Shown: positions 18,233 to 26,879 of the stretch, in pieces | How the letters are laid out: the number at the start of each line of letters is the position of its first letter | Position numbering within the stretch: position 1 is the stretch's first letter | Origin: Pontibacter mangrovi | GTDB lineage: Bacteria > Bacteroidota > Bacteroidia > Cytophagales > Hymenobacteraceae | DNA length: 64,000 nucleotides | Assembly (NCBI RefSeq): GCF_006385705.1 | Contig: NZ_VFRQ01000001.1 | Location: 558,001-622,000 of the forward strand | Direction: 5' to 3' | The notes under the pieces: model-generated | What the model was told of the DNA's origin: nothing | What the model saw: the letters and a program-made list of their open reading frames with translations, nothing else | Databases searched by the model: none | Translations under genes and position numbers: made by a program

Positions 18233-19495
18233 ATGGCAACTACAACAGCAAATCTGGGCTTACGCGAAAACGCCTCACAGTTCTGGCTGTTGGTGCTGGT
18301 TAACGGTTTCGTAGGGGCCATGGTCGGGCTGGAGCGCTCGGTGGTCCCGGAGTTTGCTGAACAGGCTTTCGGCATCAGCGGCCATACCGCGCTTCTGTCT
18401 TTTATCCTGGCCTTTGGCCTGGCTAAGTCCGCTGCCAACATGCTGATGGGACGGCTTACGGGGCGCTTCACCCGAAAGCAGCTGCTGCAAGCCGGCTGGA
18501 TAGTTGCCCTGCCCGTGCCCTGGCTTTTGCTGTACGCTGCCAGCTGGTGGTGGGTGATAGCTGTCAACCTGCTACTGGGCTTAAACCAAGGCTTAGCGTG
18601 GTCTGCTACGGTGGTGATGAAGATAGACCTGGTGGGTGAGAAAAACCGGGGACTGGCCATGGGCATTAATGAGTTTGCCGGTTATCTGGCAGTGGGTTTG
18701 GCCGCTTTCCTGGCCGGCTACCTGGCCTCCACCACCGGAGAGGTAACCATGGCTTTTGTGCCAGGCATAGGCTTTTCTTTAGCAGGTTTACTCCTTACGC
18801 TGTTTTTTGTTAAAGATACCCATGCCCATGTGCAGGCAGAAGCCGCTACCACGGCGCTGCCGCTACTGCGCAACATCTGGAAAGATACTACCTGGCGGCA
18901 CCCAAACCTGGGCTCGGTTACTCTTAGCGGGTTTATGAACAACCTGAACGACGGCATTTTGTGGGGCCTGCTGCCGGTGCTCCTTATCAGCAAAGGCTAT
19001 GCGATGGCAGAGGTGGGCCTCCTGGCGGGCATCTATCCGGCTGTGTGGGGACTTGGGCAATTGGTTACGGGCCGCCTGGGTGACATTCTATGCAAAAAAC
19101 AACTGCTGAGCGTTGGTATGATGGTGCAGGGCGTCGCTATAGCCCTGCTTCTGTTTGCCGGCTCCTACCTCATGCTGGTGCTCTCGCTCATACTTTTAGG
19201 GGCTGGTACTGCGCTGGTATACCCTAACTTTCTATCGGTGGTAGCGGAGAACACACATCCGCAGCAGCGCCCGCAGAGTCTGGGTATCTTCAGGTTTTGG
19301 CGTGACTTTGGCTACGTGGCCGGTGCCGTGGCGGCTGGTGTGTTTAGCGATCTGTGGGGCTTGAATGCCGTGCTGGCAGGTACCGCAGTGCTTACCCTTG
19401 GAGCCGGCCTGAGCGCCGAACGACGGATGTGCTGCACCAAAAAGAAGCTATGGCATAGCCGCGAGTGCCGTACCGTATTGATAAAAACAATTTGA
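18233..19495 (+). CDS. Major facilitator superfamily transporter
   Basis: A 420-residue protein with about 12 hydrophobic segments. The MFS loop 2-3 motif appears as AANMLMGRLTGRFTRKQLL (near 65-83), and a second copy reads GQLVTGRLGDILCKKQLL near 280. The start LNGFVGAMVGLERSVVPEFAE-like region is seen in transporters often found beside sulfur-oxidation genes; the substrate is unknown. The last 24 residues are basic and cysteine-rich and unlike a normal MFS tail. In the adjacent frame the same DNA reads TDVLHQKEAMA then stop, so a recent frameshift near 19415 is possible. Confidence 0.85.
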   Translation: MATTTANLGLRENASQFWLLVLVNGFVGAMVGLERSVVPEFAEQAFGISGHTALLSFILAFGLAKSAANMLMGRLTGRFTRKQLLQAGWIVALPVPWLLLYAASWWWVIAVNLLLGLNQGLAWSATVVMKIDLVGEKNRGLAMGINEFAGYLAVGLAAFLAGYLASTTGEVTMAFVPGIGFSLAGLLLTLFFVKDTHAHVQAEAATTALPLLRNIWKDTTWRHPNLGSVTLSGFMNNLNDGILWGLLPVLLISKGYAMAEVGLLAGIYPAVWGLGQLVTGRLGDILCKKQLLSVGMMVQGVAIALLLFAGSYLMLVLSLILLGAGTALVYPNFLSVVAENTHPQQRPQSLGIFRFWRDFGYVAGAVAAGVFSDLWGLNAVLAGTAVLTLGAGLSAERRMCCTKKKLWHSRECRTVLIKTI

Positions 19496-19598
19496 ATGCG
19501 TAATTTGGAGCCACATCGTATGGTTCAAGCGGAATCAATTGAATATAGGCACTGTTGCTATACTGACAAAAGAACCCAAAAGCTGTAAAAGCTACAGA

Positions 19599-19967
19599 AT
19601 GAAAAGTTACCTGCTGCTGTTTGTAAGTACCCTGTTCCTGCTCTTCGCGCTGCCGAAGAGCAGTGTGGTGCGTACACTCCAAACCCAGGAGCAGGCAACG
19701 CTTAAAGGCACTACATGCAGTACAAAACAAAAGGCCAAGGCTGCCTGCTCTAAAAAGCAATGCCTCCGCCACCTGACGCACTCCGAGAAGCGCGGAGCCG
19801 CCACAGCTTTTGTAGACTGTAGCCAGAGCTATTCCGCTGCTGTTTTCGAGCAGCCCCATACCCTATTTTATACGTTACAGGATAAAGCGCTGTACACCCT
19901 TGCCCTTTCTCCCTCTTACCTCTCGCCTCATCTGGAGGCAGAACCCGACCCACCGCAATTTTCCTAA
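19599..19967 (+). CDS. Small exported cysteine-containing protein of unknown function
   Basis: I take the ATG at 19599, because residues from there form a signal peptide (MKSYLLLFVSTLFLLFALP). An upstream in-frame ATG at 19539 would put a hydrophilic tail before it. The mature 100 residues hold a cysteine-rich stretch (TTCSTKQKAKAACSKKQC) and end in EPDPPQFS. The protein at 35279 shows a similar plan: signal peptide, C-S-x-K motif and a DPDPPKHC end. I do not recognise the family. It lies between the MFS and TlpA-like genes, so an envelope role in the sulfur island is possible. Confidence 0.6.
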   Translation: MKSYLLLFVSTLFLLFALPKSSVVRTLQTQEQATLKGTTCSTKQKAKAACSKKQCLRHLTHSEKRGAATAFVDCSQSYSAAVFEQPHTLFYTLQDKALYTLALSPSYLSPHLEAEPDPPQFS

Positions 19968-20316
19968 ATAACTATACTTTTAAGTGCAGCCATTGCTTAA
20001 GCTGCCGCATGTGTTGCTATATTTTTCTTTCCACCGTGGAAGAGAACCTGTGCTTTGTGCCGGAGGTACGCTGAAGTCATTTAAAACTTTAGGAATAAGT
20101 ATGGCAAGAAACAAAGCCTGCCTGTAAACCAGCACAGCTGCAACTGCTGTGGCAAAACTGGTGACACAAGGCCGCAGGCGCGACAACTGAAAGCCTGCCG
20201 CCGCAAAAGACCATCATTACGCTACGCAGCATGAGGAAGATACCAATGAGTATCAAAGGCTTAGAAAGTTGCTGCAATAACATAAATAAGACATATAAAT
20301 TAAGAATAACATCCTG
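19968..20316. other. 349-bp gap with no supported gene
   Basis: The stretch between the small exported protein and the TlpA-like gene has no convincing start-to-stop frame. A short open frame with CNCCGKTG near 20145 has no start codon. AAGTAT hexamers occur at both ends (19972 and 20098). No clear operator or hairpin was seen. Confidence 0.5.
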
Positions 20317-20955
20317 ATGAATAAGAAGAAATTCTCTTTTAGAAATATACCAGGCTGGGCAGTGATGCTCGGCATCTTTGCCATTTTATACTTAACAGGC
20401 CTGCACACCGAGGCTATCGGGCAGGTGCAACGGCTCCTGTTGGCTACCGGCATCAAAAACGCTGATGTGCCGGAGACACTGCAAAACCCTGACGCTAACG
20501 CCGTGACTACGGCAGCTGCCGCATCCGGGGCTGAAATGGCTGGCGCCGGATTTAAGATGGTAGACCTGGAGGGCAAGCAGGTAAGCTTTGAGAGCCTGAA
20601 AGGAAAAGTGGTGTTCATGAATATCTGGGCGACCTGGTGCCCTCCTTGCGTGGCTGAAATGCCGAATATCCAGAAGCTATACGAAAAGATCGGCTCTACT
20701 GACAAGGTCGCTTTCGTCATGCTGTCTGTGGACGAGGGAGGCATGGAAAAGGTACAGAAGTTTATCTCGAAGAAAGGCTTCACCTTCCCGGTGTACATGC
20801 CGGCCAGCCAGTTTCCCCAGGAGTTCTACTCCAACGCAATCCCAACCACGTTCATCATCTCGCCGGAAGGTAAGATTGTGGCCAAACAGGAAGGCATGGC
20901 AGATTACGATACCCCGGAGGTGCGTGATTTTCTGCTAAGCATGACGAAAAAATAA
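20317..20955 (+). CDS. TlpA/ResA-like membrane-anchored thioredoxin
   Basis: A 212-residue protein with one N-terminal membrane segment (about 13-28) and a periplasmic thioredoxin fold. The redox site is WATWCPPC (C108, C111), the TlpA/ResA form, and the cis-proline loop is AIPTTFIIS. It should reduce disulfides or persulfides on exported proteins. Next to a rhodanese lipoprotein and a DsrE-like exported protein, a role in reducing periplasmic sulfur carriers or maturing cytochrome c is plausible. Confidence 0.9.
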   Translation: MNKKKFSFRNIPGWAVMLGIFAILYLTGLHTEAIGQVQRLLLATGIKNADVPETLQNPDANAVTTAAAASGAEMAGAGFKMVDLEGKQVSFESLKGKVVFMNIWATWCPPCVAEMPNIQKLYEKIGSTDKVAFVMLSVDEGGMEKVQKFISKKGFTFPVYMPASQFPQEFYSNAIPTTFIISPEGKIVAKQEGMADYDTPEVRDFLLSMTKK

Positions 20956-21025
20956 ATCAAGGCAGGCTGCCCTTTAGTGGGGTGGCCTGCTAAATTTTAA
21001 ATCAAACTTATACTTATACCAACCG

Positions 21026-21472
21026 ATGATGAAAAGAACGTTGCTCGGAGTAGGCATGGCGCTGGCTATGGTTTCCTGTAACCAGAGCACTGCTACCAAC
21101 GAAGAGGTAAAGGAATCCAATGCTGTCACCCAAGCCGAAACTGGGATTACTGCTGAGGTAAAGACGATCAATAGCGAGGAAGCCAAAACGCTGTTGGAGC
21201 AAGAGAAAGACCTGGTTGTGCTCGACGTCCGTACTCCGGAGGAGTATACTGCCGGTCACCTGGCCAACGCCCGCCTGATGAATTTTTACGATGCTGATTT
21301 TACGCAGCAGCTCAAGACGCTGGACCCCTCCAAAACGTATCTGGTATACTGCGCGGTAGGCGGAAGAAGCAGGCAGGCAGTGCAGCAAATGCAGCAGCTT
21401 GGGTTTAAGCTCGTGTTCGACGCCACCGAAGGCTATGGCGCTCTGCAAGCCGCCGGCGTACCGGTAGAATAG
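21026..21472 (+). CDS. Rhodanese-domain lipoprotein
   Basis: A 148-residue protein with a lipoprotein signal (MALAMVSC, lipidated C18) and one rhodanese domain. The domain reads VVLDVRTPEEYTAGHLANA and has the active loop YCAVGGRSRQA (C109). The start may be either of the two adjacent ATG codons at 21026 and 21029. It would handle sulfane sulfur in the periplasm, anchored to a membrane. It lies 70 bp after the TlpA-like gene and 28 bp before the DsrE-like gene, which suggests one operon. Confidence 0.88.
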   Translation: MMKRTLLGVGMALAMVSCNQSTATNEEVKESNAVTQAETGITAEVKTINSEEAKTLLEQEKDLVVLDVRTPEEYTAGHLANARLMNFYDADFTQQLKTLDPSKTYLVYCAVGGRSRQAVQQMQQLGFKLVFDATEGYGALQAAGVPVE

Positions 21473-21500
21473 TGTTCAACCTTATAAAAGCTAATAAACC

Positions 21501-21953
21501 ATGAAGCAGCGACTGATTTTTATACTTATGGCCCTTTTGCTGGCCTCTGCGCCCTCCTGGGCACAATCCAAAGCCACCACAAAAGCCTCCGGAGCTGCGG
21601 TGGCACAAGCCAGGCCCCACCGCATTGTGTATGATATGACGGTGGCAGACACAGCCAGACAGGCTATGCTGATGCGGCAGCTGAACAACATAAAGCGCGG
21701 GTGGCCCGAGGCTGAGGTTGAGGTGGTAGTGCACGGAAAGGCGCTGTTCATGCTTGTTTCCGACAAGACCCACAATGCCGAGGAGATAAAAGCGCTGCAG
21801 GCAAAAGGCGTGGTTTTTGCAGCCTGCGAGAACAGTATGCGTGCCCTGGATGTTAAAAAGGAACAGCTTCTATCAGGAGTTAATACCGTGCCTATGGGCG
21901 TTGGCGAGATTATCATGAAACAGGAAGAAGGCTGGGGCTATATTAAGTTCTAA
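21501..21953 (+). CDS. Exported DsrE-family protein
   Basis: A 150-residue protein with a signal peptide (MKQRLIFILMALLLASAPSWA). The mature part has the DsrE/DsrF fold pattern: a first strand HRIVYDMTV, the segment VEVVVHGKALFML, a conserved cysteine in GVVFAACENSM (near 112), and the C-terminal VPMGVGEIIMKQEEGWGYI. Cytoplasmic relatives carry persulfide on this cysteine. An exported version beside a rhodanese lipoprotein and a thioredoxin suggests periplasmic sulfur trafficking. Confidence 0.85.
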   Translation: MKQRLIFILMALLLASAPSWAQSKATTKASGAAVAQARPHRIVYDMTVADTARQAMLMRQLNNIKRGWPEAEVEVVVHGKALFMLVSDKTHNAEEIKALQAKGVVFAACENSMRALDVKKEQLLSGVNTVPMGVGEIIMKQEEGWGYIKF

Positions 21954-21977
21954 GCACTCTCCCTAAACAATAGAGAG

Positions 21978-22904
21978 ATGGAAAAGTACTGGAACATTTT
22001 TATATCCTCGTTTGCTGGCTACGCGAACTACCTCTGGAACGAAATCCTGAACCCCAGCTGGGGCAATTACTTTTACTGGCTGCTGGGGCTTTCGCTGTTC
22101 TTTTGGCTTCTGGAAATCATACTTCCGTGGCGGCAGCACCAGGCCCGCATCCGGCAGGATTTCTGGCTCGATGGCTTCTACATGTTCTTTAACTTCTTTC
22201 TGTTCTCGCTTGTCGGCTTCAACGCCATCTCCAATATCGGGGTAGAGGCATTCAACGATTTCCTGGCCCTGTTTGGGGTACGGAACCTGGTGGCTTTTGA
22301 GATACAGAGCTGGCCGGTGTGGGCGCAGTTGCTTACGCTGTTTGTGGTGCGCGATTTTATACAGTGGAACGTGCACCGCCTGCTGCACCGCTCCGAGTTT
22401 CTGTGGCGCTTCCATAAGCTACACCACTCCGTGCAGCAAATGGGCTTTGCCGCACACCTGCGCTTCCACTGGGGCGAGACCATCGTTTACCGTACCCTGG
22501 AGTATATCCCGCTGGCTATGATCGGCTTTGGCATCCAGGACTTTTTCCTGGTGCATATTTTTGCCACCGCCATCGGCCATTTCAACCACTCCAATCTAAA
22601 CATCAAGCTGGGTCCGCTGGGCTATATCTTTAACAACCCCCAGATGCACATCTGGCACCACGCCAAGCACATGCCCCGCCGTTATGGCGCTAACTATGGC
22701 ATCAGCCTCAGCCTGTGGGACTATCTTTTCGGCACGGCCTATATGCCTTCTGACGGCCGCGATATTGAGCTTGGTTTTGACGAGGTGGAGAAGTATCCGA
22801 AGAGCTTTATGGAGCAGCAGTGGCACCCGTTTTTAGAGGGGCAGGATGCTGACACAACCCCTGCCGCGCCTGTGGAGGAGCCCAAGAAGTTAGAGAATGC
22901 CTGA
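21978..22904 (+). CDS. Sterol desaturase/fatty acid hydroxylase family membrane protein
   Basis: A 308-residue integral membrane di-iron oxygenase of the fatty acid hydroxylase superfamily. The histidine clusters are HRLLHRSEFLWRFHKLHHS (near 133-151), HFNHSNL (near 200) and the HIWHHAKH box (near 225), which bind two irons. Several hydrophobic segments precede them. Bacteroidota members modify membrane lipids or carotenoids; the substrate here is unknown. It starts 24 bp after the DsrE-like gene, so it may share a transcript without sharing a pathway. Confidence 0.87.
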   Translation: MEKYWNIFISSFAGYANYLWNEILNPSWGNYFYWLLGLSLFFWLLEIILPWRQHQARIRQDFWLDGFYMFFNFFLFSLVGFNAISNIGVEAFNDFLALFGVRNLVAFEIQSWPVWAQLLTLFVVRDFIQWNVHRLLHRSEFLWRFHKLHHSVQQMGFAAHLRFHWGETIVYRTLEYIPLAMIGFGIQDFFLVHIFATAIGHFNHSNLNIKLGPLGYIFNNPQMHIWHHAKHMPRRYGANYGISLSLWDYLFGTAYMPSDGRDIELGFDEVEKYPKSFMEQQWHPFLEGQDADTTPAAPVEEPKKLENA

Positions 22905-22933
22905 GACAGACAAGTATAAAGTATAAACAGGAA

Positions 22934-22968
22934 GCCGCTGCAGATAAGAAACCTGCAGCGGCCTTTTT
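22934..22968. terminator. Hairpin terminator between converging genes
   Basis: GCCGCTGCAG (22934-22943) and CTGCAGCGGC (22953-22962) form a perfect stem with a 9-nt loop, and CTTTTTA follows on the plus strand. It separates the hydroxylase gene from the leftward Spy-like gene. Confidence 0.87.
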
Positions 22969-23001
22969 ATGAAGTTGTTGTTCTGATGAGGGGCCGGAAA
23001 C

Positions 23002-23445
23002 CTAATTTCCCCCTCTGCGGCCACCTGACCGGCGCTGCACAGGCTGCTGCGGGTTCTGCCGCTGTTTGCCAGGTTTCTGCTGCATTTTTTGTTGATGCTG
23101 CTCAAATCGTGTGCGTTGCTGCACTGTCAGGACTTTTCTGATCTCGGCTGTCCTTCGCTCCTGTATCTGCTGCATCTGTTCCCTTCTCTCCTGCCGCGTC
23201 AGGGTTTGGTTTGCCCGCACCTGCTCCATTTCCTGTGTGGTTTGCCTGTTAATTTCCGCCACCTGGTTTGTCTGTTGCTCATTCAGGTTCAGTTCCTTCT
23301 TCAAGTCCTGCGTCATGCGCTCCGCCCGCTGCTCGGTTGTCTGCCGCTGGCGCTGCGCGGTGGTTTGTTGCTGGGCTACTGCTGTTCCTGTAAGCAGCAA
23401 TCCAAGGGCTATCACCATAGCTCCCTTCAAAATAAGCTTTTTCAT
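23002..23445 (-). CDS. Spy/CpxP-like periplasmic protein, Gln-rich
   Basis: A 147-residue protein with a signal peptide (KLILKGAMVIALGLLLTGTAVA) and an almost wholly helical, Gln/Arg-rich mature part. It contains two LTxxQ-like repeats of the Spy/CpxP kind: LNLNEQQTNQVAEINRQT and LTRQERREQMQQI, then VLTVQQRTRFEQHQQ. Spy proteins are ATP-independent envelope chaperones or metal-stress sensors. It is the last gene of a leftward series that includes an RND pump. Its promoter region carries a weaker version of the Crp/Fnr-type arrangement (23496-23539). Confidence 0.75.
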   Translation of the reverse strand: MKKLILKGAMVIALGLLLTGTAVAQQQTTAQRQRQTTEQRAERMTQDLKKELNLNEQQTNQVAEINRQTTQEMEQVRANQTLTRQERREQMQQIQERRTAEIRKVLTVQQRTRFEQHQQKMQQKPGKQRQNPQQPVQRRSGGRRGGN

Positions 23446-23495
23446 CAGTACCTCCTTTTTTTAACTTCTACTGCTCCGTTATATTACGAAGCATT

Positions 23496-23539
23496 CGAAA
23501 GTATAAACAATTGAAACTAAATAAAATAACAAAAGTCAC
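23496..23539 (-). promoter_or_regulatory. Weak Crp/Fnr-type operator plus -7 box before the Spy-like gene
   Basis: Read on the minus strand, GTGACTTTTGTTAT has one intact half-site. It is followed after exactly 22 nt by TACTTTCG, one base from TAnnTTTG. The spacing equals that of the seven stronger sites. The second half-site is poor, so this is only a candidate member. Confidence 0.45.
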
Positions 23540-23589
23540 ACAACCCGCTACAGACCCCGTGATTTTTATCATCCATCAAAAAATGAGGC

Positions 23590-25221
23590 TTATTTGGGCT
23601 TTATCTCCACCTCTCCCATGTTTTCAGGCTTGCTTACCACTTTCTTCTCTTTCAGCTTTTCAATGATGAACTCTGTCAGCGACTTTCCTGTGCGGTTGAT
23701 GTTCTGTCCTTTGCCGATCTCCTCGTAGTTGTGCAGGCCGGTCAGTAAGCCGCTATGCGTTACCACCTTGTAAGACTTAGTATCGCTGATGGGTTCGTTG
23801 CCTACGCGCACGTTGCTCACCCGCTGGCCCACCGGCTTTGTGAAGTCTACTGTATATTGGATGCCGGAGGTTTGGATCAGGCCACCTACCACGTCCATCG
23901 GGTCACCTGGCTTCAGGTTGGTAGCGCTCTGTTCCAGCGTTTTCTTCAGCTGTGCGCCGGTCATGCTCAGTGTTACGATCTTGGATGGGTGCGGCAGAAG
24001 CTTGTAAACACGCTCGCTGGTGATGGGTCCCGGCGTAAACGAGATGCCATAGCCAACGCCCGGCATTATGGCTACCTCGCCCTTGTAACCTTCATTCAGC
24101 AGGTTGCCTACCAGCCTGTCGAAAGGGCTTTCTGATTTATAGTTTCTGCCAATCACATCTTCGCTCTGCACCACCACCTCTTCCAGCTTGGCTTTGTGCG
24201 GGGCACGCAGCTCCTCTACCAGCGCCTGTACTTGCTGGTCTGGCTGCCACTCGTCGTGCCACAGGAAATGGTAGTTGTCTTTCACATCCACCAGCTTTTT
24301 GCCCTCCAGTAGCAGCTCTGTGTCACCCAGCACCGCCTCATCCGACATAGCCTGCACCACATAGGTGTTACCAATCTTCCTGCGCGGCTCAATAATGTCG
24401 TGGCTGTGCGCTCCGATGATCACGTCAATGCCTTCCACTTCCTGCGCCATTTTATAGTCTATGGCCGTGCCTTCATGCGACAGGACCACTACAATATCAG
24501 CCTTCTTGCGCAACTCCGGCACATACTTTTGCAGCGCCTGCTGGCCTTCGTTAAACGTCAGCTCCTTTACATTGTCCGGGTTACCGGTTTTAGGCGTGTT
24601 GCGGTAGCTCAGGGCAATAACGGCCACCTTCACATCACCGATTTCCCTGATGATATAGGGTTCCCCGAAAATGGTTTTGCCCGTGGTGTTGTCGATGATA
24701 TTGGCTGCACGCATCGGAAAGTTAGAAAGCTCCTCCAACTCACGGGTACGCTGTAGGCCATAGTCAAAATCATGGTTGCCTAGCGCCATCAGGTCATAGT
24801 TCATCGTGTTCATCAGCCGGATCATGGCCTCCCCTTTTGTTAGGTTACCGAGCTGATCGTCGCCAAAGGTATCGCCGCCATCCAGCAACAGTACATTTTC
24901 CGCTCCTTTCTCGGCACGCACCTTTTTTATGGCGCTGGCCAGGTAGGCAAAGCCGCCAATGTCAGCCTCCTTCTCAAAATTAAGCAAGAGCTCTCGGCCT
25001 TCGTCACCAGTTTGCGCCGTTGCGTTGTCTGTCACGGCATGGAACGGCATGTATGTGCCGTGCATGTCGTTGGTATGCAGTATGGTGATGACTTGCTGAT
25101 TCTCTCCTGCTGTCTCCGCAGTTTCGGATGTGTCCGACTCTGTAGAAGTACTCGTACAGGCACCGAACATCAGCAAGGGCACCATCAGGAACGGCCTCAG
25201 TCTGCGTCTGTTACTATGCAT
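23590..25221 (-). CDS. 5'-nucleotidase/UDP-sugar hydrolase-type lipoprotein
   Basis: A 543-residue exported metallophosphoesterase. The N-terminus MVPLLMFGACTSTS is a lipoprotein signal. The catalytic domain has ILHTNDMHGTYMPFH, LLLDGGDTFGDD, the classical GNHDFDYG and VVLSHEGT, then GAHSHD. The C-terminal 5'-nucleotidase domain spans about 360-540 (DRLVGNLLNEGYKGEVAIMP). All metal ligands of the UshA/5'-nucleotidase family appear intact, in contrast to the two relatives at 25291 and 35865. Expected role is nucleotide scavenging at the cell surface or in the periplasm. Confidence 0.87.
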   Translation of the reverse strand: MHSNRRRLRPFLMVPLLMFGACTSTSTESDTSETAETAGENQQVITILHTNDMHGTYMPFHAVTDNATAQTGDEGRELLLNFEKEADIGGFAYLASAIKKVRAEKGAENVLLLDGGDTFGDDQLGNLTKGEAMIRLMNTMNYDLMALGNHDFDYGLQRTRELEELSNFPMRAANIIDNTTGKTIFGEPYIIREIGDVKVAVIALSYRNTPKTGNPDNVKELTFNEGQQALQKYVPELRKKADIVVVLSHEGTAIDYKMAQEVEGIDVIIGAHSHDIIEPRRKIGNTYVVQAMSDEAVLGDTELLLEGKKLVDVKDNYHFLWHDEWQPDQQVQALVEELRAPHKAKLEEVVVQSEDVIGRNYKSESPFDRLVGNLLNEGYKGEVAIMPGVGYGISFTPGPITSERVYKLLPHPSKIVTLSMTGAQLKKTLEQSATNLKPGDPMDVVGGLIQTSGIQYTVDFTKPVGQRVSNVRVGNEPISDTKSYKVVTHSGLLTGLHNYEEIGKGQNINRTGKSLTEFIIEKLKEKKVVSKPENMGEVEIKPK

Positions 25222-25290
25222 AGTTTTTGTGTTTAGTGTATGATAAGGTTTAGGGCACGGATTTCATGCCCGCGCCAGCATGATACTTGT

Positions 25291-26730
25291 TTATACGGCT
25301 GTAAAAGTTCCTAAAAGCTGTATCTCCACCGGCGAATGCTGCTGAAGATATTGTTTCATGGCATCAATAGCTTTTATCCCGCCATCGGAGCGGTTTTGGC
25401 CATACTTTTTCGGCACGCCCTGCTCTGTTACAAAGGCCGCTTTATACCTGCGCTGCGGCTCCAGTCCTGCACCGTTCACAAAGAGTTTCTGTATGCGGTT
25501 TCCCTTAGGCGCTTCTATCTTGATGTAGGCTTTAAGTCCCATGCAGCGCTTCACATAGCCACCCAGCTGGTTATAAGGGTCTGGCGCAAAGGTTTTCTCC
25601 AGGTTATCCTCCAGCATCTCCAACAGTTCCTCTCCGCTGATGTCCACGGTCTGCACCGGCGGGTTCATAGGGATAATATTATAGAGATCGTTCAGCGTAA
25701 TTGGCCCCGGCACGATGGGGGCACCGTAGCGCCAGCCATTCGAGAAAGCCAACTCAGCCCCGGTGGCCTCCAGCATACTTTGCAGCAACAGGTTATCCAT
25801 CGTGGATTCCAGGATGGTGTTGCGGTCGAGGGCTGTTTTGGTTTCGCCTACCTTTTCACCCGGCATCTCCCGGTAAGGGGCTACAGCCTCCTCCACCATA
25901 CTTTTTATCTCCTCATCCTCCGGCAATCGTTCCGACACCTCCACCATCTCGTGATTGAAATTAGTAATCTTACCGTTCTCCAGGGTCAGGTCGAGCCTGC
26001 CCAGGAAGGAGCCGTGGCAGCCGGATTCAATCACAATCGTGTCGCCCTGCATGGCTGGTTTGGTGGTGCGGTAGTGGGTGTGGCTGCTCAGGCAAATATC
26101 CACGCCCGGCACCTCTGCCAGTAGCTTCATGTTCTGCGGAAAACCCAGGTGCGAGATCAGCACGATCAGGTCTGCCTTTTCCTCCTCTTTCAGTTTTTTT
26201 ATATAGCCCGGCAGCTCCTTGTTGCCCAGCGTAAAGTATAACCCCTCGCTGAATTTCGGAGGCATGGTTTTATCCACGATGTTGCAGGCAATGCCGATCA
26301 CCCCCACCTTCACCCCGTTCACTTCCTGCACCAGGCAGGGCTTGTAAACCAGCTCATCGGTCTGCTTATCATAAATATTGATGGCCAGCATGGGATAGTT
26401 CAGTTCTGTCGTCAGCTTTTTAAACTGCTCCGGCCCATAGGCAAACTCCCAATGGGCCGTCATGGCGGCAAGGCTCAGTTTGTTAAGTATGGGCACCATC
26501 ACCTCACCCTTGGTATGCACCGCCGGGTAAGTGCCGTGGAAGGTGTCGCCGCAGTCGAGGGCCAGTACGGCCTGCTGCTCCTCGCGCAGCTGCTTCAGGT
26601 AGCCGGCTATGCGGGCAAAGCCTCCAGCGGTGCGATATACTTTATCGCCGCCCTCCCAGAACATTTCCTGGTGCGATTCTAAGTATGCATGGCTATCGTT
26701 CAGTTGAAGTATGGTTATTTTCTTTGTCAT
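25291..26730 (-). CDS. SoxB-like metallophosphoesterase/5'-nucleotidase-family protein
   Basis: A 479-residue protein of the UshA/SoxB superfamily without a visible signal peptide. Motifs are ILQLNDSHAYLESH, ALDCGDTFHGTYPA, VLISHLGF and SSHTHYR, with the C-terminal nucleotidase domain (about 330-479). Where 5'-nucleotidases have GNH(D/E)F, this one reads AHWEFAYG. That resembles the GHWEF of the thiosulfohydrolase SoxB, with Trp in place of the nucleotidase catalytic His. A sulfur-related hydrolase role is therefore possible, but no SoxYZ or SoxXA is present and the missing signal peptide argues against a classical SoxB. Confidence 0.78.
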   Translation of the reverse strand: MTKKITILQLNDSHAYLESHQEMFWEGGDKVYRTAGGFARIAGYLKQLREEQQAVLALDCGDTFHGTYPAVHTKGEVMVPILNKLSLAAMTAHWEFAYGPEQFKKLTTELNYPMLAINIYDKQTDELVYKPCLVQEVNGVKVGVIGIACNIVDKTMPPKFSEGLYFTLGNKELPGYIKKLKEEEKADLIVLISHLGFPQNMKLLAEVPGVDICLSSHTHYRTTKPAMQGDTIVIESGCHGSFLGRLDLTLENGKITNFNHEMVEVSERLPEDEEIKSMVEEAVAPYREMPGEKVGETKTALDRNTILESTMDNLLLQSMLEATGAELAFSNGWRYGAPIVPGPITLNDLYNIIPMNPPVQTVDISGEELLEMLEDNLEKTFAPDPYNQLGGYVKRCMGLKAYIKIEAPKGNRIQKLFVNGAGLEPQRRYKAAFVTEQGVPKKYGQNRSDGGIKAIDAMKQYLQQHSPVEIQLLGTFTAV

Positions 26731-26879
26731 GGTATCAACACTTTTTCTGAAACGGAATGGGAAGTTCCTTCCCGTACCAGGTAAAACTTAACAATAATAC
26801 AGTTAAGCCTTGCCTCTACCTCCTACTCCGGTTAAACGCAGGAACAGGCGGCAGAGGCAGGGCTCGGTTGATCTCTACA

